Shown: positions 36,158 through 45,326 of the stretch, piece by piece
Layout of the letters: every line of letters begins with the position of its first letter
Numbering within the stretch: the first letter of the stretch is position 1
Assembly (NCBI GenBank): GCA_013911415.1
Contig: JACETI010000004.1
Span: 62,001-126,000 of the forward strand
Source: Legionella sp.
Lineage (GTDB): Bacteria; Pseudomonadota; Gammaproteobacteria; Legionellales; Legionellaceae
Length of the DNA stretch: 64,000 nucleotides
Direction of reading: 5' to 3'
Notes under the pieces: generated by a model
What the model was told of the DNA's origin: nothing
The model's database searches: none
Seen by the model: only the letters and a program-made list of their open reading frames with translations
Made by a program: the position numbers and the translations under genes

Positions 36158-36499
36158 TTACAGAAGATCTTTTTTAGGTTTGCGAGGTGGTTTTGGAGTA
36201 AAGGGTTCAGATTCTTTGCCCATGGGATTTGGATTCATACCAGGGTTCATCGTAGATTTCATAGGACCTCGACGATTGCAACAACATTCTTCAGCCTCAC
36301 AGCCACAGCCTGGACACATACCTTTTTTACGATGTAAGCAACATTTATGAAAGCAAAGCAGGATCCCAGAAACAAATAACATGAAGATGCCTGCGTGACT
36401 ATGCGTCATCAATGTCAGAATGGTTCCTAAGATAATAAGAACAACGCCTAAAATCTCTAGGAAGCATTCACTCTTCCCACAGGCATTATGTTTCATCAT
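36158..36499 (-). CDS. Small Cys-rich membrane protein
   Basis: The 113-residue protein has the ribosome site AGGAG before ATGATG. Two hydrophobic helices (about 14-32 and 36-51) are followed by a cysteine cluster CCLHRKKGMCPGCGCEAEECCC (residues about 53-74, here joined only for description) and a Pro/Lys-rich tail. The first residues also contain CGKSEC. Twelve or so cysteines in 113 residues suggest metal binding or palmitoylation. The family is not recognised. It lies directly upstream of the dioxygenase gene, so a role in metal supply or membrane placement for that enzyme is conceivable but unproven. Confidence 0.7.
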   Translation of the reverse strand: MMKHNACGKSECFLEILGVVLIILGTILTLMTHSHAGIFMLFVSGILLCFHKCCLHRKKGMCPGCGCEAEECCCNRRGPMKSTMNPGMNPNPMGKESEPFTPKPPRKPKKDLL

Positions 36500-36746
36500 G
36501 GTACGTTCTCCTGTTGTGTATTTATCTCCTCTTTAAAATTTAGTCGTTAATTTGTATTTGAGCAAATAGGGATAAAAAAAGGTCTATTTTTAAAAATATC
36601 ATACATATATTTGCCTGAGGGATTAAAACGTTATTCGGAGGCAGGAACAATCAAAGGGGTAGATGGTTAAAAGGTCACTCCCTGTGACGTATGAAAGGTT
36701 TGTTTGAATCTGAGGTTTGAGTGAGACCTCAAATTTGGAAAATTGA

Positions 36747-38639
36747 TTATTTAAGTTGGTTGATATCCAGGTTATTAATATCATCGCTATTTCGACGATC
36801 TTTAGATAACTTGTTGGAAGAAAGGAAGTTAAATAACACTTGATCAGAGGGCCTTTCCAGATCTTCCTGCCCAGCGAGGTGAGCCGATTGTTGTCGAACA
36901 AAAAAGCCTAACGGAGCAAACTTGTTAACTCCTTCGGGTTCAGAAGCATGCCTAACAGACTTTATTGCTTGGCGATGGGAGGGGAACACCCCCTCTTCCA
37001 GAAAGGTAGGTTTTCTTTGAAAGCGGTTTGTGGGAAAAGGATCTTCGTCTGGAAGACTGATTCGCGATCCTGGGTTTTCCTGCTGTGCATCATGTGGAGT
37101 TTGTAGCATGGCTCTCTGATCCACTACTTCTTTTTTGTTTAGGTTGTGAGCATGATCCTCTAAAGCTGCCTTCATTATCTCTTCCTCAATCGAAGTGTCA
37201 GCAGGGTTTAACCCATTGCTATCGATCTTGAGATTATTATCCTCTCTATTCTGATGATGCTTATCAAAGGAGCCGCTTTTGTCAGATTTTATACACATCT
37301 CATCGAGTGAGTGGTATTCATTACGATTAAGTTCCTGTTGAGATCCGGGTTGAAGGGAATTTTGGGAGGCTTGGTTGAACTCAAGTTTACGTTGGGGATT
37401 TAATTCTTCTGTTACGATGTGCTGTAAGTTTTCTGACTGCGCATGAGGGTCATTCGTCATATTAAAAAAAGGTTTAATCTCTTCATTAGTCTGTTCCAGG
37501 TTAGATGTTCCTGGTGTGACTTGAGAACTCAGAGGAGTTGTACCGTCTACGGGTTTTGGACCTTGATATGAGGATTCTAGGTCAACTCTACGCATGTCTT
37601 GAGAAAAAGCAGCTTGAGGAATAATTTCTCTTGCAAAAATTTGACAGTATCTTAGCTGCGGATGAGGGGTTCTTTGAGAATGGGCTGGACTTTCATCTTT
37701 ATTGAATGGCTTGGTAAAGTTTACTAAAGTATCCTGTAGCATTTTCTTATCCATTTTCAATCCATTACTAAAATGTGCGTGAGCTGAATGCAAGCAAGCC
37801 ACGCTAACAATATAATCGGCGTGCTTTTTTTGAAAACTTTCAAGCTTCCCATCTAATATTTCTATTTTTTCTGGGGAAGTGCCTGTAAATCCGGTAATTC
37901 TGGCGGTCCACCGAGGTTTCAACTGTGACTTAAGTACTGCAAGTTGGTTCAACGCTTCATCGATTTCTGCTTGTTGAGCCTTCGAAGGATTAGAGGAGTA
38001 TTCTGAACGGAGCTTGTTGAGCTGTTCTTCTACTCTATCTTTATTCGCTCGTATCGCCTGCAACGATAATCCATAGAGTCTACGACACAGTTCATCATGT
38101 TTTTTATTCAGAAACTCTACTATCTTAAGAGGAATTTCTTCATTAAAAATTTCGGTGTCCGAATTAAATAAATTAGCGTCCATTGCGACGTTTATCGTCA
38201 ATTCGCCCAGTATAGTTCCAACTGTTTCGGAAAGTCTTTGAAAATGCATATCAAGTGCTTGATTTGTATAATTATCAAGCTCTTTGGTTTTCTCTTTCAT
38301 TTCTTCAGGGCCAAGTCTACCATAGTCACTGAGCGTGATATCAGAAAACTGAGTGTATTCGTTAAATGAAGGCGGCAGGGCTCTGCCTTCTTTCTTAACA
38401 GATTTTACCTCTGGAAAACAGGTTTGCATTGCGGAAACGTAGAAGTTGCATAAGCCTGTGCCGGCGCTATGGGCTATAACGAGCGCCGACATGCCCTTTG
38501 AGAATTCTTCTCTGCCCCCCGGGCTATCGATAAAAGCTACTTGATGATACATGTTAAGCTGTGGAGGGGCTTTGGGTAGTTGCGAATTTGAATTGGATTG
38601 CTTATTCAAACCTAACATGTCTGAAAAGAATTGTTTCAT
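36747..38639 (-). CDS. Unknown effector-like protein, paralogue A of a tandem pair
   Basis: The 630-residue protein has no signal peptide or membrane segment. The N-terminal ~310 residues are clearly related to those of the next gene upstream: both have a strand-Asp-Ala-Asn motif (VAMDANLFNSDTEIFNEEI, residues about 162-180), a FTG motif (ITGFTGTSP, about 271) and a closing helix with conserved His/Cys (DYIVSVACLHSAHAHFSNG, about 297-315). This copy has an extra coiled-coil insert (about 195-255) between the first two motifs. The remaining 310 residues are polar, Gln/Asn/Pro/His-rich and probably disordered. I do not recognise the family. Conserved Asp, Asn and His could be catalytic. Confidence 0.78.
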   Translation of the reverse strand: MKQFFSDMLGLNKQSNSNSQLPKAPPQLNMYHQVAFIDSPGGREEFSKGMSALVIAHSAGTGLCNFYVSAMQTCFPEVKSVKKEGRALPPSFNEYTQFSDITLSDYGRLGPEEMKEKTKELDNYTNQALDMHFQRLSETVGTILGELTINVAMDANLFNSDTEIFNEEIPLKIVEFLNKKHDELCRRLYGLSLQAIRANKDRVEEQLNKLRSEYSSNPSKAQQAEIDEALNQLAVLKSQLKPRWTARITGFTGTSPEKIEILDGKLESFQKKHADYIVSVACLHSAHAHFSNGLKMDKKMLQDTLVNFTKPFNKDESPAHSQRTPHPQLRYCQIFAREIIPQAAFSQDMRRVDLESSYQGPKPVDGTTPLSSQVTPGTSNLEQTNEEIKPFFNMTNDPHAQSENLQHIVTEELNPQRKLEFNQASQNSLQPGSQQELNRNEYHSLDEMCIKSDKSGSFDKHHQNREDNNLKIDSNGLNPADTSIEEEIMKAALEDHAHNLNKKEVVDQRAMLQTPHDAQQENPGSRISLPDEDPFPTNRFQRKPTFLEEGVFPSHRQAIKSVRHASEPEGVNKFAPLGFFVRQQSAHLAGQEDLERPSDQVLFNFLSSNKLSKDRRNSDDINNLDINQLK

Positions 38640-38838
38640 TTTAGCCTCAAAGTTTAATTTAACAACAAAAAGATGTTATCAAGGATAAATTAAGTGAATA
38701 TTAAACACTTTGGGTTTTTTAATATTAAAATGTATCTTTACAAATACTTGAAAAAACTACCTAAGTGAATCAAGGCAGAGTAGGGCTAGAGAATAAGTGC
38801 TTAAAAATTAATTTCAAGCACTTTGTTTGATAAATAAT

Positions 38839-40428
38839 TTAAGCATTAAAATCTAAATTTAAAAGATTAGGATCTGTTGGTTTAAAACTTTCATTTACTG
38901 AAGTTTCTTTGAAATTAAAAAGACCACTGCCTCCTTCCCCAAGGTTATTTGAGTATAAAGTATAGTGTTCGAGGGGCTGAGATACAGTTTTTCTTTGATT
39001 TATCATGTGATTAAATTCTTTTGATGTAGGTTTGACAACCTTTGATGAAAGATTCGCGCTAAGCGGGGGAATAGAGGGTGATTGTTTATTAAGCTCATTA
39101 TATGCAGATTTTGTAAAGTTAAAGGTTAATTTGGGAGGGGTGGATTCATTCCCGAGCTCAAATATACAAGAGGGTAATCTATTAGGGCGATTAAACTTGT
39201 TATTTAAAATGGTAGTTGTTTCAGCCAGATTCTCTTCAGGAATTTTTTCAAAAGCATATGTAAGGTCGTTTTTCTCGTTTTCATCATTAATAGACTCTAA
39301 TGAGAATTTTTTGATAGCAAGCTTCGGATTGAATAGTGCCTGATAGCTACTTTCATCTGGTTTTACAATGTCTGATGCAGCACAGTAATGAACCGGTTTT
39401 GTTAAAATTACTGTTTCGACGTTATCTTTTTGAGGCGTGGTTTCCTGACTGCGGGTATTAAGGGTATTGCCTGGAGGGTTTTCAGTCGACTTATGTTCTT
39501 CAGACGGTGTGAAGGAAGGCACGCTTTGATCGCCGCTCTCTTTAGGAGCAGGAATGTGTCTTGATTCTTCATCTATCTTTGCAGGCTTATCACTGTTGAA
39601 CGCTTGTATATAAACGGGTAGATCATTTTTTGACGGAAAGCCTAGTGCATATAAATCCTCGGGTGTTATAGGTATTATTCTAATTTTTTTATCAGGATTA
39701 TTGCTCAGTAAATATTCTTTCTCTCTTTTAACGGCTTTGCCGTACATAAGCTGAGTGTGGAAGCCTGCACAAACGGCGTGACGAATATACCGGCTGTTTT
39801 CTGCTTTAAACTTAATGTGTTTATCATTCAATGACTTGACAAGATTTTCAGCGCCAGTAAAACCATAAAATTCAATGTCCCAAAGGGGTGGATCTTCATC
39901 GCGTATGATTACTCCAGCTGATTTTGCTTGCGTGTTCTTGTTCTCTTCGGCTTCTTTCAACATTTGAATAAAAAATTTAGCTATTTCCGCATTAAATTGA
40001 TCGGTATCAGAATAAAGAAAATTGGCATCCCAGGCCAAGATAAAACGGACACGTTTATTAATATCAACGAATTGAGATATTTTTTGAAAAAGGATTCGGA
40101 TAATGTCTTTAAAATGTTCTTGAATTTCTTGGGTTGTAATTTCGCTTTTAGGAATGTAATGGGAAAAATAAGGTTCATAGGAACTGTAGTTCGTTTCCAC
40201 TTTTGCTTCTTGTAAATCTTGCGGATCAAATTGTAGCTGAAAGAACTTTGGATATTGAGAACCGCTATTTGTGGAATTGTGAGCGAGATTAAGCGCGACA
40301 ATTCCTTCTCCAGAGTCGTTGTATACAACATGCGTAGACATACAAATGGGGCCGGGGGTTTTTATTTTTTCTTGACCGGGGGTTTTTATTTTTTCTTGAT
40401 TAGAATAGGGATCGAATTTCGGCTTCAT
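38839..40428 (-). CDS. Unknown effector-like protein, paralogue B of a tandem pair
   Basis: The frame is open to 40470, but ATG 40428 (MKPKFDPYSNQEKIK) is the likely start, giving 529 residues. The N-terminal 230 residues share with paralogue A the motifs LAWDANFLYSDTDQFNAEI (about 130-148), FYGFTGAEN and a RYIRHAVCAGFHTQLMYGK helix. The C-terminal 290 residues are low-complexity and differ from those of A, as expected for a flexible signal or linker. The N-terminus holds an exact duplication of the octapeptide QEKIKTPG. The two genes are 200 bases apart on the same strand, with an AT-rich gap, and probably arose by tandem duplication. Confidence 0.78.
   Translation of the reverse strand: MKPKFDPYSNQEKIKTPGQEKIKTPGPICMSTHVVYNDSGEGIVALNLAHNSTNSGSQYPKFFQLQFDPQDLQEAKVETNYSSYEPYFSHYIPKSEITTQEIQEHFKDIIRILFQKISQFVDINKRVRFILAWDANFLYSDTDQFNAEIAKFFIQMLKEAEENKNTQAKSAGVIIRDEDPPLWDIEFYGFTGAENLVKSLNDKHIKFKAENSRYIRHAVCAGFHTQLMYGKAVKREKEYLLSNNPDKKIRIIPITPEDLYALGFPSKNDLPVYIQAFNSDKPAKIDEESRHIPAPKESGDQSVPSFTPSEEHKSTENPPGNTLNTRSQETTPQKDNVETVILTKPVHYCAASDIVKPDESSYQALFNPKLAIKKFSLESINDENEKNDLTYAFEKIPEENLAETTTILNNKFNRPNRLPSCIFELGNESTPPKLTFNFTKSAYNELNKQSPSIPPLSANLSSKVVKPTSKEFNHMINQRKTVSQPLEHYTLYSNNLGEGGSGLFNFKETSVNESFKPTDPNLLNLDFNA
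40352..40399 (-). repeat. Two exact tandem copies of a 24-base coding unit
   Basis: The 24-base unit is repeated exactly at 40352-40375 and 40376-40399, encoding QEKIKTPG twice near the N-terminus of paralogue B. Identity at the DNA level means a recent, in-frame duplication. Confidence 0.85.
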
Positions 40429-40673
40429 CGTTAATTCTCGTATTTTAAATGACCATAAAGATTGTATCATTAAAAAATTAAGGGATTATGAAGCATTTTG
40501 TATAAAAATTTAAATTTTTTACTGGTATTTTACAAACTCGTTTAGATTCACCAGGCTGAAGTAGTTGCGGAAATTTGCTGATTAGGATGCTTTTATTAAC
40601 GACATAATGGATAAAAGGAAGCAATAGCCTTAAGATCTTAATAGGGTCTATACATTGAGATGATGATTTAAAA

Positions 40674-40750
40674 TGGCGCGCCCGGAAGGATTCGAACCTC
40701 CGACCTCCTGGTTCGTAGCCAGACACTCTATCCAACTGAGCTACGGGCGC
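40674..40750 (-). tRNA. tRNA-Arg (anticodon ACG)
   Basis: The 77-base tRNA on the minus strand has acceptor stem GCGCCCG/CGGGCGC, D-arm AGCTCAGTTGGATAGAG, anticodon loop CTACGAA with anticodon ACG, T-loop GGTTCGAATCC and an encoded 3' CCA. ACG is normally deaminated to ICG and reads CGU/CGC/CGA. Confidence 0.96.
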
Positions 40751-40791
40751 ATTAAAACGATTTTGCTGTAGAGCGATGATAAGCAGCTAGG

Positions 40792-40884
40792 TGGCGGAGA
40801 GAGAGGGATTCGAACCCTCGATGGGAGTTTTGTTCCCATACTCCCTTAGCAGGGGAGCGCCTTCAGCCTCTCGGCCATCTCTCC
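40792..40884 (-). tRNA. tRNA-Ser (anticodon GCT)
   Basis: This 93-base class II tRNA on the minus strand has acceptor GGAGAGA, D-arm GGCCGAGAGGCTGAAGGCG, anticodon loop CTGCTAA (anticodon GCT, reads AGC/AGU), a long variable arm typical of serine tRNAs, T-loop GGTTCGAATCC and an encoded CCA. It lies 41 bases upstream of tRNA-Arg, so both may be cut from one transcript. Confidence 0.96.
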
Positions 40885-41118
40885 AGGCCGGTCCATTTGA
40901 GATTTTATCCTGCATGGAACAGGCAAAACCTTAAGACCTGATTTAGAGCATTAACACCGGATGGAATTACCAACGGAGGGAATGGTACCTCAAATATGTC
41001 TCCTAAAGCAAGAGGAATAATCATCGAATAGGCGTTTAGTGCGCAACCGAGGGGACCTTGATATACTCTAGGCAGTTATTCGTCTAAGAATGAACGGTAT
41101 CAGGGAGAGCACGGATTT

Positions 41119-43092
41119 ATGTTCAAAAAAATCTTGATTGCTAATCGAGGTGAAATCGCTTGTCGAATCATTAAAACTTGTCAGCGTATGGGAATCCATG
41201 CGGTAGCAATTTATTCAACCGTAGATAAAGACAGTCTCCATGTCAAAAGGGCCGATAGTGCCTACTGTGTTGGGCCCGCACGTTCACAAGAAAGCTACTT
41301 AAATATTCCAGCAATCGTCGAAGCAGCTCAAAAAAGTGGCGCAGAAGCTGTGCATCCAGGTTATGGGTTTTTATCAGAAAATCCGGCTTTTGCAGAAGCT
41401 TGCCTACAAGCCGGACTGGTTTTTATTGGCCCCTCTCTTTTTGCAATGGAGGTCATGGCCTCTAAACAGCGTGCCAAACAAGTGCTTGAAAAAACAGCTG
41501 TTCCACTGATCCCTGGCTATCACGGAGATGCTCAAACAGATCATGATTTATTGCAAGCTGCAAAAGAGATCGGCTTCCCTGTATTGTTAAAGGCGTCATA
41601 CGGTGGCGGCGGCAAAGGAATGCGTCAAGTTTTTAATGAAGCTGATTTTGCTGAGGCAGTTGCTGGTGCACGCCGCGAGGCTATGTCCAGTTTCGCAAAC
41701 GATAACTTGCTTATTGAAAAATATTTGCCTTCGCCAAAACACATTGAAATTCAAGTGATTGCAGACAATCATGGTCAAGTTCTACATTTGTTTGAACGTG
41801 ATTGTTCGATCCAAAGGCGTCATCAGAAAATTATTGAAGAGGCGCCTGCAGCAGGATTGTCGGCCGCTCTAAGGCAGCGTTTGACCGAGGCCGCCTTGGA
41901 AGTGGTTAAAGCCATTGAATACCGAGGGGCGGGAACGGTCGAGTTTTTGGTCAGTGGAGAAGCGTTTTATTTTATTGAAATGAATACACGCTTGCAGGTA
42001 GAGCATCCTGTAACAGAAATGATCACCGGTGTTGATTTGGTCGCTTGGCAATTAAAAGTAGCTGCGGATGAGCCTTTACCTTTGCTGCAAGGACAATTAA
42101 CAATCAACGGCCATGCTATCGAATGTCGAATTTGTGCCGAAGATCCTACCCAGCAATTTATGCCGTCTATTGGTCGTCTCACTTTCTGGGAGGAGCCGAT
42201 GGGCGAGGGTGTGCGAATAGATAGTGGCGTCAGGCAAGGTGATTCAATTCAACCTTATTATGATCCCATGATTGCGAAGCTGATTGTGTGGGGGGAAACG
42301 CGAGAAGAAGCACGTAGACGACTATTACAAGCGCTATCTACTTATCGTATCGGCGGTATTAAAACGAATCTTCCATTCTTAGCGGCTATTGTAAGAAACA
42401 ACGCGTTCATCGAAGGCAGCTTTAACACCGGCTTTCTAGCAACAGAAACGATTGATTTATCAAAGACTGATATGCAGCTCGCACTGCAATTAGCAATAAG
42501 TTACGATTATTTAATGCTTGCTGAAAATACCTTGGATCCTTTGTCTCGGGCTGCTTTTGCTTGGCAAATGCATCTGAGTGCTTTCTGGGTCTGGCGTTAT
42601 GAGATTGAGGGAGAGTTGATCGAGGCAACGATTTTTCCAAAAAGCAAAGAAAGTTTTTCAATTGCACAAGGTTCAACGTTTGCTGTCAGTAAGGACGGCT
42701 CCCGTTTGTGGATGGAACACGAAGGTGAAATCCATGCCATTAATGTGGTTGAGGAAGAACCTGGCCTATTGAACCTTTATATGCAACAAGGGTCTGTGAA
42801 GGTAAGGCGCGTCCATCAGCAAGCGTCTACGTCAAATAAGTTAGAAAATAAACAACTGATAGCCCCTATGCCAGGAACCGTCGTGGCGCTTTTAAAGCAA
42901 CAAGGTGATATGGTGAAAGAAGGCGAACGGCTCATGGTGCTTGAAGCGATGAAGATGGAACATGCCGTATTGGCCCCGGGAGATGGTCGATTGAAAGAAG
43001 TTTTCTATGGAGTTGGTGCACAAGTAGAGGAAGGCGCGGAACTGTTGGCATTTGATCCTGTATCCAGTCAAGAAGAAAATGAACTATCCTAA
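41119..43092 (+). CDS. Biotin-dependent acyl-CoA carboxylase alpha subunit (probably 3-methylcrotonyl-CoA)
   Basis: The 657-residue subunit combines biotin carboxylase and biotin carrier. The N-terminus FKKILIANRGEIACRIIKTC, ATP-grasp loop YGGGGKGMR and EMNTRLQVEHPVTEMITG form the carboxylase (1-450). The biotin site is LEAMKMEH with the lysine at residue 612. Length fits MccA/LiuD rather than AccC alone. The next gene is HMG-CoA lyase, the following step but one in leucine breakdown, which favours 3-methylcrotonyl-CoA; propionyl-CoA or geranyl-CoA carboxylase is the alternative. The beta subunit, isovaleryl-CoA dehydrogenase and the hydratase are not in the window. Confidence 0.85.
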   Translation: MFKKILIANRGEIACRIIKTCQRMGIHAVAIYSTVDKDSLHVKRADSAYCVGPARSQESYLNIPAIVEAAQKSGAEAVHPGYGFLSENPAFAEACLQAGLVFIGPSLFAMEVMASKQRAKQVLEKTAVPLIPGYHGDAQTDHDLLQAAKEIGFPVLLKASYGGGGKGMRQVFNEADFAEAVAGARREAMSSFANDNLLIEKYLPSPKHIEIQVIADNHGQVLHLFERDCSIQRRHQKIIEEAPAAGLSAALRQRLTEAALEVVKAIEYRGAGTVEFLVSGEAFYFIEMNTRLQVEHPVTEMITGVDLVAWQLKVAADEPLPLLQGQLTINGHAIECRICAEDPTQQFMPSIGRLTFWEEPMGEGVRIDSGVRQGDSIQPYYDPMIAKLIVWGETREEARRRLLQALSTYRIGGIKTNLPFLAAIVRNNAFIEGSFNTGFLATETIDLSKTDMQLALQLAISYDYLMLAENTLDPLSRAAFAWQMHLSAFWVWRYEIEGELIEATIFPKSKESFSIAQGSTFAVSKDGSRLWMEHEGEIHAINVVEEEPGLLNLYMQQGSVKVRRVHQQASTSNKLENKQLIAPMPGTVVALLKQQGDMVKEGERLMVLEAMKMEHAVLAPGDGRLKEVFYGVGAQVEEGAELLAFDPVSSQEENELS

Positions 43093-43984
43093 ACAGGTTT
43101 CAATCGTTGAAGTGGGGCCTCGAGACGGGTTGCAGAACGAGCTTGATTTTGTACCTACTGAGACTAAAATTCAGTTGATTAACTTGCTGAGTCAAAGTGG
43201 GCTCAAACGGATTGAGGCTACCAGCTTCGTTTCTCCCAAAGCAATACCTCAATTGTGTGACAATCATAGGGTATTTGCGATGATTAACCACTTGCCAGGC
43301 GTACGTTACTCGGCATTAGTGCCGAATGAAAAAGGCATGCACAATGCAGTGAATGCTGGTGTGCGAGAAATTGCGCTGTTTACCGCAGCAAGTGAATCGT
43401 TCACAAAGCGCAATATTAATTGCTCAATTGCCGAAAGCATTGCTCGCTTTGAGCCAGTTATAAAGCTGGCTAAAGCTCTTAGTATTCCTATCAGAGGCTA
43501 TATTTCATGTGCGTTAGGGTGCCCATACGAAGGACAAATTAAGCCGATAGCTGTTTGTGATGTTGCACAGCAATTATTAGCCTTGGGCGTGGATGAAATT
43601 TGCTTGGGCGATACTGTCGGCGTAGGAACACCTAAACAAAGTCAGGACGTTATTGAAGCGATGGTTAGTTTTTTGCCCCTAACTCAGCTTGCTATGCACT
43701 TTCATGATACTTACGGGCAAGCAATTGCAAATATTTTTGCTTCGTTGGAAAAGGGGATTACCTGTTTTGACAGTGCCGTCGCAGGCTTGGGAGGATGTCC
43801 ATATGCCAGGGGGGCTACGGGCAATGTTGCAACCGAAGATGTGCTCTATCTTATGCATGGTCTAGGCATTGAGACCGGCGTTGATATCTACAAAGTTGTG
43901 GTTGCTGGGGATATGATTTGTAAAGCGTTAAAAAAGAAAAATCCTTCAAAAGTTGCTAATGCACTATTGGCGAACCTTGGATAA
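43079..43984 (+). CDS. Hydroxymethylglutaryl-CoA lyase
   Basis: The enzyme cleaves HMG-CoA to acetyl-CoA and acetoacetate, the last step of leucine catabolism. The start is ATG 43079 (301 residues), overlapping the carboxylase gene by 14 bases, so the two are co-translated. VSIVEVGPRDGLQNE (metal-binding Asp), FHDTYGQAIANI (His metal ligands) and the signature GLGGCPYARGATGNVATED with the catalytic Cys are all present. The length equals that of bacterial enzymes (about 300). It is convergent with the amino-acid transporter gene. Confidence 0.94.
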   Translation: MNYPKQVSIVEVGPRDGLQNELDFVPTETKIQLINLLSQSGLKRIEATSFVSPKAIPQLCDNHRVFAMINHLPGVRYSALVPNEKGMHNAVNAGVREIALFTAASESFTKRNINCSIAESIARFEPVIKLAKALSIPIRGYISCALGCPYEGQIKPIAVCDVAQQLLALGVDEICLGDTVGVGTPKQSQDVIEAMVSFLPLTQLAMHFHDTYGQAIANIFASLEKGITCFDSAVAGLGGCPYARGATGNVATEDVLYLMHGLGIETGVDIYKVVVAGDMICKALKKKNPSKVANALLANLG

Positions 43985-43999
43985 ATTCTACGTGATTAG

Positions 44000-45268
44000 T
44001 TAGCGCATCCAAGATCCGTAGACAAGTGCCGAGATAGCAATGAGCCCCACCACGGTTACAAAACTATTGCGCGGTAGGTTGCGGTATTGTTTGAGAGCGG
44101 GAATGGTTGCGATAGCGTACATCGGCAGTAAAAAAAGAATCATCGCAATGATTGGACCAATTAAGAATTCAATCATATGTAAAATACTAGGGTTTAGAGT
44201 AGCTGCGATCCAACAAGTAATGATCATTCCTAGTTCAAGTAAATATAGCAACGCCTTATTTTTCAAACCGATACCATAGGTCTGCAAGGGTTTTACCACC
44301 AATCGCTGTAAGCCTTCGTTAGCGCCGAGATAATGCCCAAGAAATGATTTTGCAATGGCAACGAAAGCGATCAAAGGGGCGAGATACGCTAGAAAAGGGG
44401 TTTGAAAGTGGTTGGCTAAATAGGAGAGGATAGAAATATTTTCCTGCTTTGCTAATTGTAAGTCATGTGGTGATAGGCTCAACACGCAACTACAAACAAA
44501 AAACATCACCGTACTTACCATCAATAGGTGCGTTCTACGAAGGATGTAGGACGCCTTGACATCCGCTTGATCGCCATATGCGCCTTTTTGCGCAACGGCG
44601 AAGGAAGAAATAATGGCAGAATGGTTGAATGAAAAAACCATCACTGGGATCATTAACCACAAAGGGCTGAGTATTGTATGCCAATTATTTACTGGACTGC
44701 CCCAGCCTGTGGTAAAAATGGAAAGATTCCAAAAGGGGATTAAATAAAAGGCAATGATCATAAGAATCATTACAAAAGGATAAACCAAAGTACTCATAAG
44801 CCGAATAATAAAGGCTTGACCGGCGTGAACGATCGACATAAGCAATAAAATTAAGCCAAGTGATAAGAGGATGCGAGGCGGCGGTGTAAGATGTAATTGA
44901 TGTTCGAGAAAACTGGTGACTGTGTTTGTGATAGCAATGCTATAAAGGAGCATAATGGGATAAATTGTAAAAAGATAAAGCAGCGTAATCGCGCCGCCAA
45001 TCCAAGGCCCGAAGAATTCGTCTGCTACTCCCGTTATATCTCGCTGCGTTGAGGGATTTGCCAAAATGAAACGACACAATGCTTGGTGAGGAAAATAGGT
45101 AATTGGGAAAGCAAGTATCAGCATAATGAGTAAGGGCCAGATGCCGTGCAAACCGACATCAATTGGTAAAAAAAGAACGCCCGCACCAATAGCCGTGCCA
45201 TACAGGCTTAACATCCAAACGGTGTCTTGCTTTTGCCAGTTTTGTTGCACGTTCGGTTTTTCCGCCAT
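44000..45268 (-). CDS. HAAAP/SdaC-type amino-acid permease
   Basis: This 422-residue inner-membrane protein has about 11 hydrophobic helices. The start TVWMLSLYGTAIGAGVLFLPIDVG is the substrate-gate motif of the hydroxy/aromatic amino-acid permease family (SdaC, TdcC, YhaO). SdaC relatives import serine with protons. A serine carrier would suit an organism that degrades glycine and serine-derived carbon, but the substrate cannot be read from the sequence. The MFS gene follows upstream on the same strand with a gap of about 58 bases. Confidence 0.88.
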   Translation of the reverse strand: MAEKPNVQQNWQKQDTVWMLSLYGTAIGAGVLFLPIDVGLHGIWPLLIMLILAFPITYFPHQALCRFILANPSTQRDITGVADEFFGPWIGGAITLLYLFTIYPIMLLYSIAITNTVTSFLEHQLHLTPPPRILLSLGLILLLMSIVHAGQAFIIRLMSTLVYPFVMILMIIAFYLIPFWNLSIFTTGWGSPVNNWHTILSPLWLMIPVMVFSFNHSAIISSFAVAQKGAYGDQADVKASYILRRTHLLMVSTVMFFVCSCVLSLSPHDLQLAKQENISILSYLANHFQTPFLAYLAPLIAFVAIAKSFLGHYLGANEGLQRLVVKPLQTYGIGLKNKALLYLLELGMIITCWIAATLNPSILHMIEFLIGPIIAMILFLLPMYAIATIPALKQYRNLPRNSFVTVVGLIAISALVYGSWMR

Positions 45269-45326
45269 CGAATGATTACCTAATTACTTATTCTTTCATT
45301 TTTACAAATAAAGAAAAAGACAGCGT

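Noticed and set aside
36747-40428. Endonuclease/exonuclease/phosphatase fold for the paralogous pair
   Set aside because: The DAN motif recalls the GDFN motif of that superfamily, but the other required motifs (N-terminal Glu, C-terminal SDH) are not visible; left as unknown.
40478-40735. 85-residue open frame over the tRNA-Arg gene
   Set aside because: It runs through the tRNA on the same strand and matches no protein; its sequence is the usual spurious translation of a tRNA gene.
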